Program-made: the position numbers and the translations under genes
The notes under the pieces: model-generated
Seen by the model: the letters and a program-made list of their open reading frames with translations, nothing else
Told to the model about the DNA's origin: nothing
Databases searched by the model: none
Shown here: positions 55,978 through 64,000 of the stretch, piece after piece
Position numbering within the stretch: the stretch's first letter is position 1
How the letters are laid out: each line of letters opens with the position of its first letter
From: Planctomyces sp.
GTDB lineage: Bacteria; Planctomycetota; Planctomycetia; Planctomycetales; Planctomycetaceae
DNA length: 64,000 nucleotides
Direction of reading: 5' to 3'
NCBI GenBank assembly: GCA_016795105.1
Contig: JAEUIH010000002.1
Location: forward strand, 124,001 to 188,000

Positions 55978-56256
55978 CTAGCCCGCGACCAGAGATGAAC
56001 CTGCGACAAGCGACGTGGCTGATGCAACGCCAGCCAGAGCTGATACGGTGACGCAGGCAGCTTCAGCGGCACGCATTGAAATCAAAGCGCCACGCACTCG
56101 GTACTGAACCGGGTCTCCAAATGGAGCCTTTCGAAGCACATCCACAATCGCACCGGGCACCATTCCCAGTTCCATCAGACGCGACGAAATGCGGCCTGAT
56201 CCGGAAACCGATGTAACGACGCCCGACATTCCAGGTTTTAATTCTGCGAGTTGCAT
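55978..56256 (-). CDS. feoA: Ferrous iron transport protein FeoA
   Basis: A 92-residue SH3-like FeoA. The ATG at 56256 gives MQLAELKPGMSGVVTSV, the standard start; the frame is open further upstream but the extra residues are not FeoA-like. Conserved LMELGMVPGAIVDVLRKAPFGDP follows. The C-terminal 25 residues (ALAGVASATSLVAGSSLVAG) are an Ala/Gly/Ser-rich extension beyond the usual 75-residue length. It works with FeoB and is encoded directly before it. A Fur-box-like palindrome lies 58 nt upstream. Confidence 0.93.
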   Translation of the reverse strand: MQLAELKPGMSGVVTSVSGSGRISSRLMELGMVPGAIVDVLRKAPFGDPVQYRVRGALISMRAAEAACVTVSALAGVASATSLVAGSSLVAG

Positions 56257-56313
56257 ACTGTCCACTTGTGTACTGCCAGCAAATTGACTTCGGATGACAG
56301 AACCGACCTGCTG

Positions 56314-56330
56314 GTGAGACTGAGTCTCAC
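56314..56330. promoter_or_regulatory. Fur-box-like operator of feoAB
   Basis: GTGAGACT-G-AGTCTCAC is a perfect inverted repeat; its core TGAGACT-N-AGTCTCA has the 7-1-7 geometry of Fur boxes such as TGAGAAT-N-ATTCTCA. It lies 58 nt upstream of feoA, between it and the divergent ExeA-like gene. On the minus strand a GATAAA hexamer just upstream could be the -10 element. Iron-responsive repression is inferred. Confidence 0.6.
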
Positions 56331-56571
56331 TCGCCGCACAGAGTTTATCGCAGTGCGGTCTCGTTCGGCCACAGACTTCGCTTCGGATTTCCCTCAATTA
56401 GGGAAAATTCCTGCCTCTGAGATCTCCGGTAGGGCCCGGAAGTACCAACGATTCGGGTTGGTTTAAAGAAATCGGTTCTGAGAGAACGATGAAGTGTATG
56501 GGGGAATGCGCCTGAAGCGTTCGGCGGAATTCGCCGGAGTCGTCGGTAAGGCTGCGAAACTGGGGCATCGC

Positions 56572-58707
56572 ATGTACGAAACCGCGTTTGGCTTACATCG
56601 CCATCCATTTCAGGCGTCCGACAATCGCCGGCCGTTTTATGTCAGCAGCACTGTGCGGAATTTGATTCCTCACGTTCTGCATGCATTGCGGACCGATCTG
56701 GGGGTCGCTGTGCTGACTGGGCCGGCAGGCAGCGGAAAGACAGCCTTTCTGCGGCATTTGAAACACCTGCTGTCCGCAGAAACCAGGATTGTCCAGTGCT
56801 CCGCCGCAGCGATGGACAGCGTTCCTTCGCTGTGGGACTTGATCGGGTCAGCACCAGCAGTGCCCCGAGGTGCCTCATCATCTTCTTCCAGTCCTACAAC
56901 TCCCCTGACTCTGTCAGGAACTCGCTGGAATGTCGTCGATCGCCTCCAGAAATCGGCCGAACTCTGGGGGCCGCTCCTTCTGCTGATCGATGATGCTCAT
57001 CTTCTTCCAGTCCCGGTGCTCCACGAACTCCGCGCCTTACTCGAAGAACCCTCGGCCGCCGGTCGGCTGATCCGCTGTCTTGTCGCCGGACCACTCAATC
57101 TTGAAGAAGAGTTTGCTCGTCCAAGTCACGCAGATTTCAGCGGGATGATTCGCTGCCACGTTTTTCTGCATCCACTCACGTCTGTCGAAGCCGCCGAATA
57201 TCTCGAAACGCAGCTGCGATGCGTTGGTGGGGAAACAACAACTCTTTTTGACCGCGAAGCTATTGAGTTCATCGTGACGGCTGCTGACGGTCTGCCGAGA
57301 TGTATCAATCTGCTGGCAGATGAATCTTTCGTCGTCGGATTTGAATCCGGCAAGTCAAAGATTGACTCCATCTGCGTGTCAGCCGCTCTTGAACGACTCA
57401 GGCACCTTCCATATTCATGGAATGTTTCTGCAGTCTCGCCTTCTGTGAATCCCGATGCAGCTGGCTTCAAAACGGGGACGGTATTTTCTACGGATGGCAA
57501 TACGGCGGTTGTTGAAATCGGTGGTGAATTCCAGCCACTGGCTCATTCCCGGCCAGTCGACCCTCCCAACGTTCCTGCGTTGACTCAGCTGGAGTCTCCG
57601 ACGGAACCTGCTGCTCCATCGTCCCCTCCCTGGCAACTGCCAATTGAACAGCCGGACTCTGCAATCGAGTTTGCCGAATTCCATGAGACATCTGAGTATT
57701 GCGATACTGCGGCGTTTTGCGATTCTGCTGCGTATTGTGAAGCGGATGCCTTCGGTGAACCAGATGCCTTCGGTGAGGCAGGTGAACTTTGCCCGACGAC
57801 CAGAGCCGATGAGGCGATTCTGCATCAGCGGACCCTCGAAGACTGGCCGGACATTGATGATGTTCCTGAGTCATCTCAGGGTGAAGGTTTCCGAGTTCCC
57901 TCTTCCGCCGAAACTGCCGCTGAATTCGTGCATCTCGAAGGCACCAACCGGCTTCCTGTCTTCGATCGATACACATGGATCGAACTGAATCGCGAAGTCG
58001 CTTCCGGAGATCATGCACTGGTATCAGCTCGGCAACGTCGACTCTCGGAGATCGATCAGATATCCGTGGCTTCAATCCTCTCCCGACCACAGTCAGGATT
58101 GATTCCGGTTGCCCACATTTCGGAACAGGAAATGTCAGATTGGCTCGCGCGTGGCCCTTCGATTCAGGATCCGACCTGCTCGATTGAGGCTGCGGTTCTG
58201 CCCATCTGCGAAGTGCAGCCCATCAATGCCGTCGAGATGAATCAGCAGATTGAAGCGGATGGGGGGCTCTCCGGGCAGGATCAGCCAGAATCCGATGAAC
58301 AGTTCTTTTTCTCTTTGCCAATTCCGATCGACTCAACGGTCAGCAGTCGCCGTACCGTAGTTGCTCAGAACGATGGTGTCCTGCCGTTGGCGACATCCAT
58401 CGCAAACCTTCAGCAGGAAGTCCGTACTTTTAATCGTGTACCCGAACACCGTGTACCCGAACACCGTGATTCCAGTGAACGGGAATCCGATCATCGAACA
58501 TTGAACACCGCGCAACCGCAGCCGTACGTTGTTGGAAGCCTGCTGAGAGAAGCGATGAGCAGAATTGAATCTGTCGAGGACCCTGGAGACGCTCCCGTAG
58601 CATTGGAGACTCGACAGGAAACTCGACCGGTATCGGCTGACAGAACAACTCGATTCTCAAGTCTGTTTACGTCACTGCGAAGCTCGCGGAAAAGTGATGA
58701 TCGCTGA
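56572..58707 (+). CDS. ExeA-like AAA ATPase with long acidic tail
   Basis: A 711-residue protein. ATG 56572 gives MYETAFGLHRHPFQASDN, the hallmark start of ExeA/GspA-type ATPases; the open frame upstream (from 56494) lacks family character. The AAA domain has Walker A TGPAGSGKT (about 47-55), Walker B LLLLIDDAH (about 135), an arginine-bearing RCINLLADES helix and typical length (about 270 residues). The remaining 430 residues are acidic, Pro/Glu/Ser-rich and probably disordered, with in-frame repeats (DAFGEP/DAFGEA and RVPEH twice). Related ATPases assist secretin assembly or peptidoglycan remodelling, usually with a peptidoglycan-binding domain that is not seen here. No GspB partner is adjacent. 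Confidence 0.85.
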   Translation: MYETAFGLHRHPFQASDNRRPFYVSSTVRNLIPHVLHALRTDLGVAVLTGPAGSGKTAFLRHLKHLLSAETRIVQCSAAAMDSVPSLWDLIGSAPAVPRGASSSSSSPTTPLTLSGTRWNVVDRLQKSAELWGPLLLLIDDAHLLPVPVLHELRALLEEPSAAGRLIRCLVAGPLNLEEEFARPSHADFSGMIRCHVFLHPLTSVEAAEYLETQLRCVGGETTTLFDREAIEFIVTAADGLPRCINLLADESFVVGFESGKSKIDSICVSAALERLRHLPYSWNVSAVSPSVNPDAAGFKTGTVFSTDGNTAVVEIGGEFQPLAHSRPVDPPNVPALTQLESPTEPAAPSSPPWQLPIEQPDSAIEFAEFHETSEYCDTAAFCDSAAYCEADAFGEPDAFGEAGELCPTTRADEAILHQRTLEDWPDIDDVPESSQGEGFRVPSSAETAAEFVHLEGTNRLPVFDRYTWIELNREVASGDHALVSARQRRLSEIDQISVASILSRPQSGLIPVAHISEQEMSDWLARGPSIQDPTCSIEAAVLPICEVQPINAVEMNQQIEADGGLSGQDQPESDEQFFFSLPIPIDSTVSSRRTVVAQNDGVLPLATSIANLQQEVRTFNRVPEHRVPEHRDSSERESDHRTLNTAQPQPYVVGSLLREAMSRIESVEDPGDAPVALETRQETRPVSADRTTRFSSLFTSLRSSRKSDDR

Positions 58708-58824
58708 GCAATTCCAGAATGCAAAGAAACGTAGTATGCTGTGCGAGTCAGAAGTTTTCGGCAGATCGCCGATTTCTTTGAACGGTACTCTTTCGCCCGC
58801 CCTGATGATGTAAGTGCATTTACC

Positions 58825-60831
58825 ATGTCAACGACCATCAGTTCGCCCGCCGTCCGCTCTCGCTCGTCTCTCGATCTCGATGCTGACGCAAGCTCGCTCT
58901 ATAGATACTGGGGCGCACATGTTCTGAAAGATGGTGTACGTTTCGCCGTTTGGGCACCAAATGCGAAAGAAGTTTCCGTGATCTGCGATGGAAACGGATG
59001 GACACCGGGTCGGGACTGGCTGCATTCCAGCAATACGGGGGTCTGGTCCGGGTTAATCGCCGGAATGCCCGCAGGTTGTCGATACAAATTTGCAATCCGC
59101 GCTCAAAACGGAGCACTTCTGGAAAAAGCAGACCCGGTCGCATTCTATTCGGAAATGCGTCCGCAGACCGCATCCATCGTCTGGAACCTCAGAAACTTCG
59201 AGTGGCACGACGATGAGTGGCAGAAGAAACGCGCCGAAACGGATTGGCTGCGTGCTCCGGTGTCGATCTATGAAGTTCATCTTGGCTCATGGAAGCGGCC
59301 CGATGACGATCGCACTTACCTCAGCTATCGCGAACTCGCCCATCATCTGGCAGCTTATGCCGTTGAAATGGGCTACACGCATATTCAATTGATGCCCGTT
59401 ACGGAACACCCGTTCGACGGTTCCTGGGGTTATCAGACGACCGGCTATTTCAGCCCAACATCGAGATTTGGGACACCGGACGATTTTCAATACTTCGTAG
59501 ATCATCTTCACCAGAATGGACTCGGCGTTCTTCTCGACTGGGTTCCCGGACACTTTCCGACCGACGGTCATGGACTCGCCGCATTTGATGGCACCTGCCT
59601 CTATGAACATGCCGATCCACGGCGCGGCTTTCATCCGGACTGGAATACTCTGATCTTCAACTATGGCCGCAGGGAGGTCAGCGAATTTCTGGTTTCCAGT
59701 GCTCGATTCTGGTGTGACGTTTATCACATTGACGGAATTCGAGTCGATGCAGTGGCGTCGATGCTGTATCTCGATTACTCACGCGATTCCGGACAGTGGA
59801 TCCCCAATCAGTATGGGGGCAGAGAAAATCTGGAAGCGATCGAGTTTCTTCGTCGCATGAATTGCGTACTTCACGCCGATTTCCCCGGAATCATGACGAT
59901 TGCTGAAGAATCCACAGCGTGGCCAGGTGTCTCTCGGCCCGTCTACACTGGAGGTCTGGGGTTCACGATGAAGTGGGATATGGGCTGGATGAACGATTCA
60001 CTTCGTTTCATGAGGCGTGAACCTGTTCACCGTCGCTTCCATCTCAATGACCTCACTTTCCGCAGTGTCTATGCCTTCTCTGAAAATTTTGTGCTGCCAC
60101 TGTCTCATGATGAAGTTGTTCATGGCAAGAAATCATTACTCTCTCAGATGTCCGGAGACACCTGGCAGCAATTCGCAAACCTGCGACTAATGCTGTCGTG
60201 TCAGTTCGCAACTCCGGGCAAGAAACTTCAGTTCATGGGGACCGAAATTGGTCAATGGACTGAATGGAACCACGATTCCGAAATCGACTGGACACTGAGG
60301 CAATTCGATTCTCACGAAGGGATTCGCAGGATGCTTTGCGATCTCAATAGACTCTATCGGAACGAGCCCGCTCTGTATGATGCGGATACTCGCCCCGAGG
60401 GCTTTCAGTGGATCGTCGGTGATGACACTCAGAACTGCGTCGCGGCCTGGGAACGACATTCTGCACCAAATCAGGCGATGAATGAAAACCATTCCGCCAA
60501 CGAGAAACAGACCGGGCCAGAGAAGCAACTCGGGCCAGAGAAGCTTCGGGTGGCTGAAAAACAGACTGTCATCGTGGTCTGCAATCTGACTCCGGTACCT
60601 CGCACCGACTATCGGATCGGTGTTCCGATTCCTGGATTTTACCAGGAGATCTTTAACAGCGATGCTCAGTGGTACGGCGGCACCAGCGTGGGAAACCGCG
60701 GGGGAGTGTATTCAAAGAATACGGCGTCTCACGGCAGGTCTCAGAGCATCACCATCGTGGCCCCACCGCTGGCGGTCTGCATGTTCCGGATCGTGTCCGC
60801 AGACACTGTACTAACACCACCTCGCACCTGA
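58825..60831 (+). CDS. glgB: 1,4-alpha-glucan branching enzyme
   Basis: A 668-residue GH13 branching enzyme that makes alpha-1,6 links in glycogen. ATG 58825 is chosen because the residues upstream of it do not fit the family. An N-terminal CBM48 ([19 protein letters not shown]) precedes the barrel: [29 protein letters not shown], the nucleophile Asp in [15 protein letters not shown], the acid Glu in TIAEEST and [14 protein letters not shown]. In the C-terminal beta domain, a low-complexity insertion of about 30 residues ([15 protein letters not shown]...) interrupts the normal strands. The N1 domain of E. coli GlgB is lacking, as in many bacteria. Confidence 0.95.
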   Translation: MSTTISSPAVRSRSSLDLDADASSLYRYWGAHVLKDGVRFAVWAPNAKEVSVICDGNGWTPGRDWLHSSNTGVWSGLIAGMPAGCRYKFAIRAQNGALLEKADPVAFYSEMRPQTASIVWNLRNFEWHDDEWQKKRAETDWLRAPVSIYEVHLGSWKRPDDDRTYLSYRELAHHLAAYAVEMGYTHIQLMPVTEHPFDGSWGYQTTGYFSPTSRFGTPDDFQYFVDHLHQNGLGVLLDWVPGHFPTDGHGLAAFDGTCLYEHADPRRGFHPDWNTLIFNYGRREVSEFLVSSARFWCDVYHIDGIRVDAVASMLYLDYSRDSGQWIPNQYGGRENLEAIEFLRRMNCVLHADFPGIMTIAEESTAWPGVSRPVYTGGLGFTMKWDMGWMNDSLRFMRREPVHRRFHLNDLTFRSVYAFSENFVLPLSHDEVVHGKKSLLSQMSGDTWQQFANLRLMLSCQFATPGKKLQFMGTEIGQWTEWNHDSEIDWTLRQFDSHEGIRRMLCDLNRLYRNEPALYDADTRPEGFQWIVGDDTQNCVAAWERHSAPNQAMNENHSANEKQTGPEKQLGPEKLRVAEKQTVIVVCNLTPVPRTDYRIGVPIPGFYQEIFNSDAQWYGGTSVGNRGGVYSKNTASHGRSQSITIVAPPLAVCMFRIVSADTVLTPPRT

Positions 60832-60853
60832 AACTCGATTCAGGGAAACCTGG

Positions 60854-61657
60854 TCAGCCGTTTGGCATCCATTCCGGCGGTGGGTCGGGTTGCTGCCATG
60901 CACTCATGCCGCCATCCACGAGCAACATCTGACCGTGGACATGCTCCGCTTCATCGCTCAGCAGAAAAACGGCCGCTCCTCCGCAGGCATCCGGACCGGG
61001 AACCTGACCATTGGGCGTGTGTAACTCCATCCAGCGACGAATTCGAACATCTCGCAATCCAGGTTCTGTGAGCGGCGTGCGGAACAGTCCCGGGGCCAGG
61101 CCATTCACTCGAATTCGCCACGGTGCCAATGTCACACACAGTGAACGCACCATGGCCTCAATCGCTCCCTTCGAAGTGTCATAGGCCACGTGAGTCGGTT
61201 CACTCAGTCGACCATTGATCGATCCGATCAGCAGAATGCGGCCAGGGATCTTAAGCTCAACCCAGCGCCTCGCGAAGTGCTGAATCAACACGTGTTGTGA
61301 ATAGACATTCAACTTCATCGTGCGATCAAACGTCGTAAAATCCATCTCCAGAAATGGCTGATCAATAAAGGTTCCGGCATTGCAGACCAGTGTGTCAATT
61401 CCTGGACATTGCCGAATCGCTTCTTCAGCAAGTCGCAGCGGCCCTTCCGGCATCGGCGATGACAAATCCCCTGTGATCAGAGTTGTTCGCCGCTCTTGAT
61501 CCTGAAGTCGCTGCAAGGATTGCTTTGCGTGCTCATCCTCCGACAACCCGTGAAGGATCACACGCGCCCCGGCCGCAAAGAGGGCCGAAGCAATGGCCAG
61601 ACCAACCCCCTGAGTACTTCCAGTAATCAGAGCAGATCGTCCCGACAGCGATGGCAT
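60854..61657 (-). CDS. SDR-family oxidoreductase
   Basis: A 267-residue short-chain dehydrogenase. The start ATG 61657 is placed by AGGAAG 8 nt upstream; a GTG three codons earlier is unlikely. Motifs: NAD(P) loop TGSTQGVG (about 15-22), the NAG at VCNAGTF, the catalytic Ser in LIGSING and the YxxxK in YDTSKGAIE, then PG near APGLFRTPL. The classical SDR core is complete. Substrate unknown. It converges on glgB with 22 nt between the stops. Confidence 0.93.
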   Translation of the reverse strand: MPSLSGRSALITGSTQGVGLAIASALFAAGARVILHGLSEDEHAKQSLQRLQDQERRTTLITGDLSSPMPEGPLRLAEEAIRQCPGIDTLVCNAGTFIDQPFLEMDFTTFDRTMKLNVYSQHVLIQHFARRWVELKIPGRILLIGSINGRLSEPTHVAYDTSKGAIEAMVRSLCVTLAPWRIRVNGLAPGLFRTPLTEPGLRDVRIRRWMELHTPNGQVPGPDACGGAAVFLLSDEAEHVHGQMLLVDGGMSAWQQPDPPPEWMPNG

Positions 61658-61859
61658 TGTATTCACTTCCTCGATGGACTTTGTCTTACCAGTCTCAAGG
61701 GATTCCCTTGGCTCCCCTCAGCGTCGAACGTTAACTCGTGGCCTCCTGACTGTCGATCAACCTCTCATGTCACTCTCACAGACAAAATCTTGGTCCCATT
61801 ACACGCTCCGATTCTCGAACGACACGATGTGTGTATATAAGAATACCCATACGCCAAAG

Positions 61860-61905
61860 AAAACGAGTCCTGACCCCTTTTGGCGGGGAGGGGGAGGTGG
61901 GTGGG
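61860..61905 (+). repeat. REP-like motif followed by G-quadruplex tract
   Basis: AAAACGAGTCCTGACCCC (from 61860, running into TTTT) is followed within 4 nt by GGGG-A-GGGGG-AGGT-GGG-T-GGG (61885-61905), a G-quadruplex pattern on the plus strand. No inverted partner was found nearby. It lies in the 325-bp gap before the D-2-hydroxyacid dehydrogenase; more G-rich sequence continues to 61945. Confidence 0.55.
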
Positions 61906-61982
61906 AATCATGGGGTGGATGGGTATGATTGTGGGGGTGTGGATGGAATGTTGGGGCGTTCATTCGTCAGCAAAGGTCAAAC

Positions 61983-62918
61983 ATGAAGCCAGTTGTACTT
62001 GCCGATCCTCTACCTCCCCTGTTTTTTGAAATTGCTGGTGATCAGTTTGAGATCCGGGCTCTGGAAGCTGACGGGGCGGTTGATAGTGGCTTGGTTTCGG
62101 CGATTGTAACTTATGGACATCCTCTGATTGATGGAGCTGTCATGGATCGCTTTCCGAGCCTCAGGGTGATCAGTAATCATGGGGTGGGCGTTGATCATAT
62201 TCACCTGCCAGCAGCTGCCGAACGCAATATCCCGGTTGGGAATACTCCCGGCTGTCTCGACGCATCCACTGCAGACATGACGATGGCCCTTCTTCTGGCG
62301 GTCGCTCGCAATGTCGTTGTCGGTGATCACTTCGCTCGGGGGCCACAGTTCACGCACTATGATCCATCTGTCTTGATTGGTCAGGAAGTCACCGGCAGTA
62401 CACTGGGAATCATCGGTCTGGGACGGATTGGCGCACAGGTTGCAAAACGAGCGGCGGCGTTCGATATGAAAGTGGTATATCACAATCGAAGCCGCAGAAC
62501 GGACCTGGAACAGTCGATGGGAGTTGAGTATCGATCAATGCCGGAACTGCTGGCGGTATCGGATTTTGTATCACTCAACTGCCCCCTGACAGCGGATACT
62601 CGAGGTCTGATCGGTTCAAAAGAGCTGTCGATGATGAAGCGGACCGCGATTCTCATCAATATGGCCCGGGGGCCGGTTGTGCAGACGGATGCACTGCTTG
62701 AGGCCCTGAAACGCAGAACCATTGCGGCTGCCGGGCTGGATGTTACGGATCCCGAACCGTTGCCGAGGAATCATGAGCTGCTCACGCTCGACAACGTCGT
62801 AATTGCACCGCATTTGGGAAGTGCTTCGAACGGAACTCGCCGACGCATGATGGAAATCACCGTTCAGAACCTCATCGCTGGCCTGAACGGTCAACCTTTG
62901 CCGTTTCGCGTCGGATAA
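61983..62918 (+). CDS. D-2-hydroxyacid dehydrogenase (glyoxylate/hydroxypyruvate reductase type)
   Basis: A 311-residue NAD(P)-dependent enzyme that interconverts 2-oxoacids and D-2-hydroxyacids. ATG 61983 follows AAAGG at suitable spacing; an in-frame extension from 61929 is Trp/Cys-rich and unlikely. Motifs: SNHGVGVDHI and GNTPGCLDASTAD substrate region, Rossmann loop GIIGLGRIG (about 140-148), catalytic Arg in NMARGPVVQ, Glu in VTDPEPLP and His in APHLGSAS. Length is normal. The exact substrate is not predictable. Confidence 0.93.
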   Translation: MKPVVLADPLPPLFFEIAGDQFEIRALEADGAVDSGLVSAIVTYGHPLIDGAVMDRFPSLRVISNHGVGVDHIHLPAAAERNIPVGNTPGCLDASTADMTMALLLAVARNVVVGDHFARGPQFTHYDPSVLIGQEVTGSTLGIIGLGRIGAQVAKRAAAFDMKVVYHNRSRRTDLEQSMGVEYRSMPELLAVSDFVSLNCPLTADTRGLIGSKELSMMKRTAILINMARGPVVQTDALLEALKRRTIAAAGLDVTDPEPLPRNHELLTLDNVVIAPHLGSASNGTRRRMMEITVQNLIAGLNGQPLPFRVG

Positions 62919-63113
62919 CGTCGGGAAGGTGATGGGCGATAGAGGAGCAGCGTTGATCGGTATAATGTTTGCATCGGCGGAAAATTGAAGACGCGTTGCT
63001 GCCAAATGTGCAGTCAACGCGTCACGAAACACCCTGCCGTTCTTGCAGTCTGCGTCACTGAGTCGTTAGAATTCCTGTCTGCTGATTTTCAACCATCCAA
63101 AGTAAACCTACCC

Positions 63114-64000
63114 ATGGCAAAGCGAGATTTCTACGAAGTCCTCGGGGTTCCTCGAACCGCATCACAGGAGGAAATCCGCAAGGCGTACAAGAAACTGGCC
63201 CGAAAGTACCATCCGGATGTGAAGCCGGATGATCCGGATGCACAGACAAAGTTTGCCGAAATCACAGAGGCGAACGAAGTCCTGAGTGACGAAGATAAGC
63301 GTCGCAAGTACGACCAGTTTGGCCATGGTTTCGCCGGTGGCGGTGGCGGTGGCGGTGGAAATCCGTTTGAAGGATTTAGCGGCGGAGCCGGGTTTGACCT
63401 GAACGACATCCTCGGAGGGATGTTTGGAGGCGGTGGATTTCAGCGCGGTGCAGGTGGTGGTCGAAGGTCAGGACCGCGCCCCCAGAAGGGGCAGGACGTT
63501 CAGACAGAGATCACGGTTCCGTTTCAGGTTGCGATTGAAGGCGGGTTCCATGAGATCTCTGTTCAGTCTGGCTCGAAGACAGATCGTCTGAATGTGCGAA
63601 TCCCGGCCGGAATTGAAGATGGGAAGACGATTCGTCTGGCTGGTCAGGGGAATCCGGGAGCTGGTGGAGCCCCGGCCGGCGATCTTATGGTGACGGTTCA
63701 TGTGGCTCCTCACCCCTGGTTTCGCCGTGAGGGAAAGAACCTGATGATTGACGTTCCTCTGACGCCCGCCGAAGCAGCGCTGGGAGCGAAAGTGGATGTG
63801 CCAACACTCACCGAAGGTTCTGTTGTTCTTTCGGTACCGGCAGGCTCATCCAGCGGTGCCAAATTGCGATTACGCGGCAAAGGAGTTCTGGATCAGAAGT
63901 CCGGCGAGCGAGGCGACCAACTGGTGGTCCTCAAAATTGTCATGCCGAGGCAATTGTCCGACGAAGCAAAAGACCTGATGGAACGTTTCGCTGCCGCTGC
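63114..64000 (+). CDS. DnaJ/CbpA-type co-chaperone, 3' end outside window
   Basis: The frame is open from ATG 63114 to the window end (295 complete codons). The N-terminal J domain reads [19 protein letters not shown] and KYHPDVK with the HPD motif. A Gly/Phe-rich linker (residues about 70-120) follows. The C-terminal peptide-binding domains start at [15 protein letters not shown] and include [21 protein letters not shown] and [17 protein letters not shown]. No zinc finger (CxxCxGxG) is present, so it is a class II co-chaperone like CbpA, which stimulates DnaK. No CIRCE-type element was seen in the 195-bp upstream gap. Confidence 0.93.
   Translation, partial: MAKRDFYEVLGVPRTASQEEIRKAYKKLARKYHPDVKPDDPDAQTKFAEITEANEVLSDEDKRRKYDQFGHGFAGGGGGGGGNPFEGFSGGAGFDLNDILGGMFGGGGFQRGAGGGRRSGPRPQKGQDVQTEITVPFQVAIEGGFHEISVQSGSKTDRLNVRIPAGIEDGKTIRLAGQGNPGAGGAPAGDLMVTVHVAPHPWFRREGKNLMIDVPLTPAEAALGAKVDVPTLTEGSVVLSVPAGSSSGAKLRLRGKGVLDQKSGERGDQLVVLKIVMPRQLSDEAKDLMERFAAA

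Noticed and set aside
62919-63113. Heat-shock CIRCE element before the DnaJ-like gene
   Set aside because: No TTAGCACTC-N9-GAGTGCTAA-like sequence is present.

Overview
This window comes from a bacterium of the phylum Planctomycetota, most likely order Planctomycetales. The evidence is the set of lineage-typical genes: a PSCyt1/DUF1549/DUF1553 cytochrome-like protein followed by a Tat-exported DUF1501 protein (5491-10059), a very large hydrolase/propeller/HEAT/haem-binding protein (10479-14528), a DUF1080 plus ThuA-like protein, a PQQ-propeller protein and an ExeA-like ATPase. A genus cannot be named from the sequence alone. No rRNA, tRNA, CRISPR array, complete insertion sequence or phage gene was recognised. 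The region reads as chromosomal backbone with a few small repeat elements.

Layout, left to right. 1-5433: the end of a von Willebrand A protein, a FmdB-type zinc ribbon protein, a GNAT acetyltransferase, a small membrane protein and DNA polymerase X. 5491-14528: three secreted planctomycete proteins, interrupted at 10059-10339 by a 281-bp element with inverted ends and a G-rich tract. 14659-20003: a compact four-gene operon with a WXG100-like protein, two helical unknowns and a 1373-residue membrane-anchored FtsK/SpoIIIE ATPase with one intact and two degenerate ATPase modules. This looks like a minimal type VII (ESX/Ess)-like system and is the most interesting locus here. 20262-25331: Tm-1-like protein, M3 oligopeptidase and phosphofructokinase. 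25363-27789 (minus): a TolC-family protein with an unusual long tail. 28102-34870: MazG, acetolactate synthase large subunit, a fused substrate-binding/permease amino-acid ABC transporter with its ATPase, and a PlsC-like acyltransferase.

35390-37301 (minus) holds two poorly characterised membrane proteins. 37689-42570 holds DnaE and an M20 amidohydrolase. 42706-48432 holds a CocE/NonD hydrolase, a PQQ-propeller protein, a DUF1080-ThuA protein and a DUF1579 protein. 48417-56256 (minus) holds a small membrane protein, a lipase-like hydrolase, a LOG-domain protein with a large N-terminal extension, SelO, and feoAB behind a 17-bp palindrome that fits a Fur box. 56572-64000 holds an ExeA-like ATPase, glycogen branching enzyme, an SDR oxidoreductase (minus), a D-2-hydroxyacid dehydrogenase and a DnaJ/CbpA-like co-chaperone that runs off the right edge.

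A recurring theme is short tandem duplication (15-21 bp units). Examples lie just upstream of dnaE, across the stop codons of the CocE-like gene and selO, and in-frame inside the LOG, ExeA-like and glgB genes. Two REP-like motifs, each followed at once by a G-quadruplex-type tract, occur near 10318-10384 and 61860-61905.
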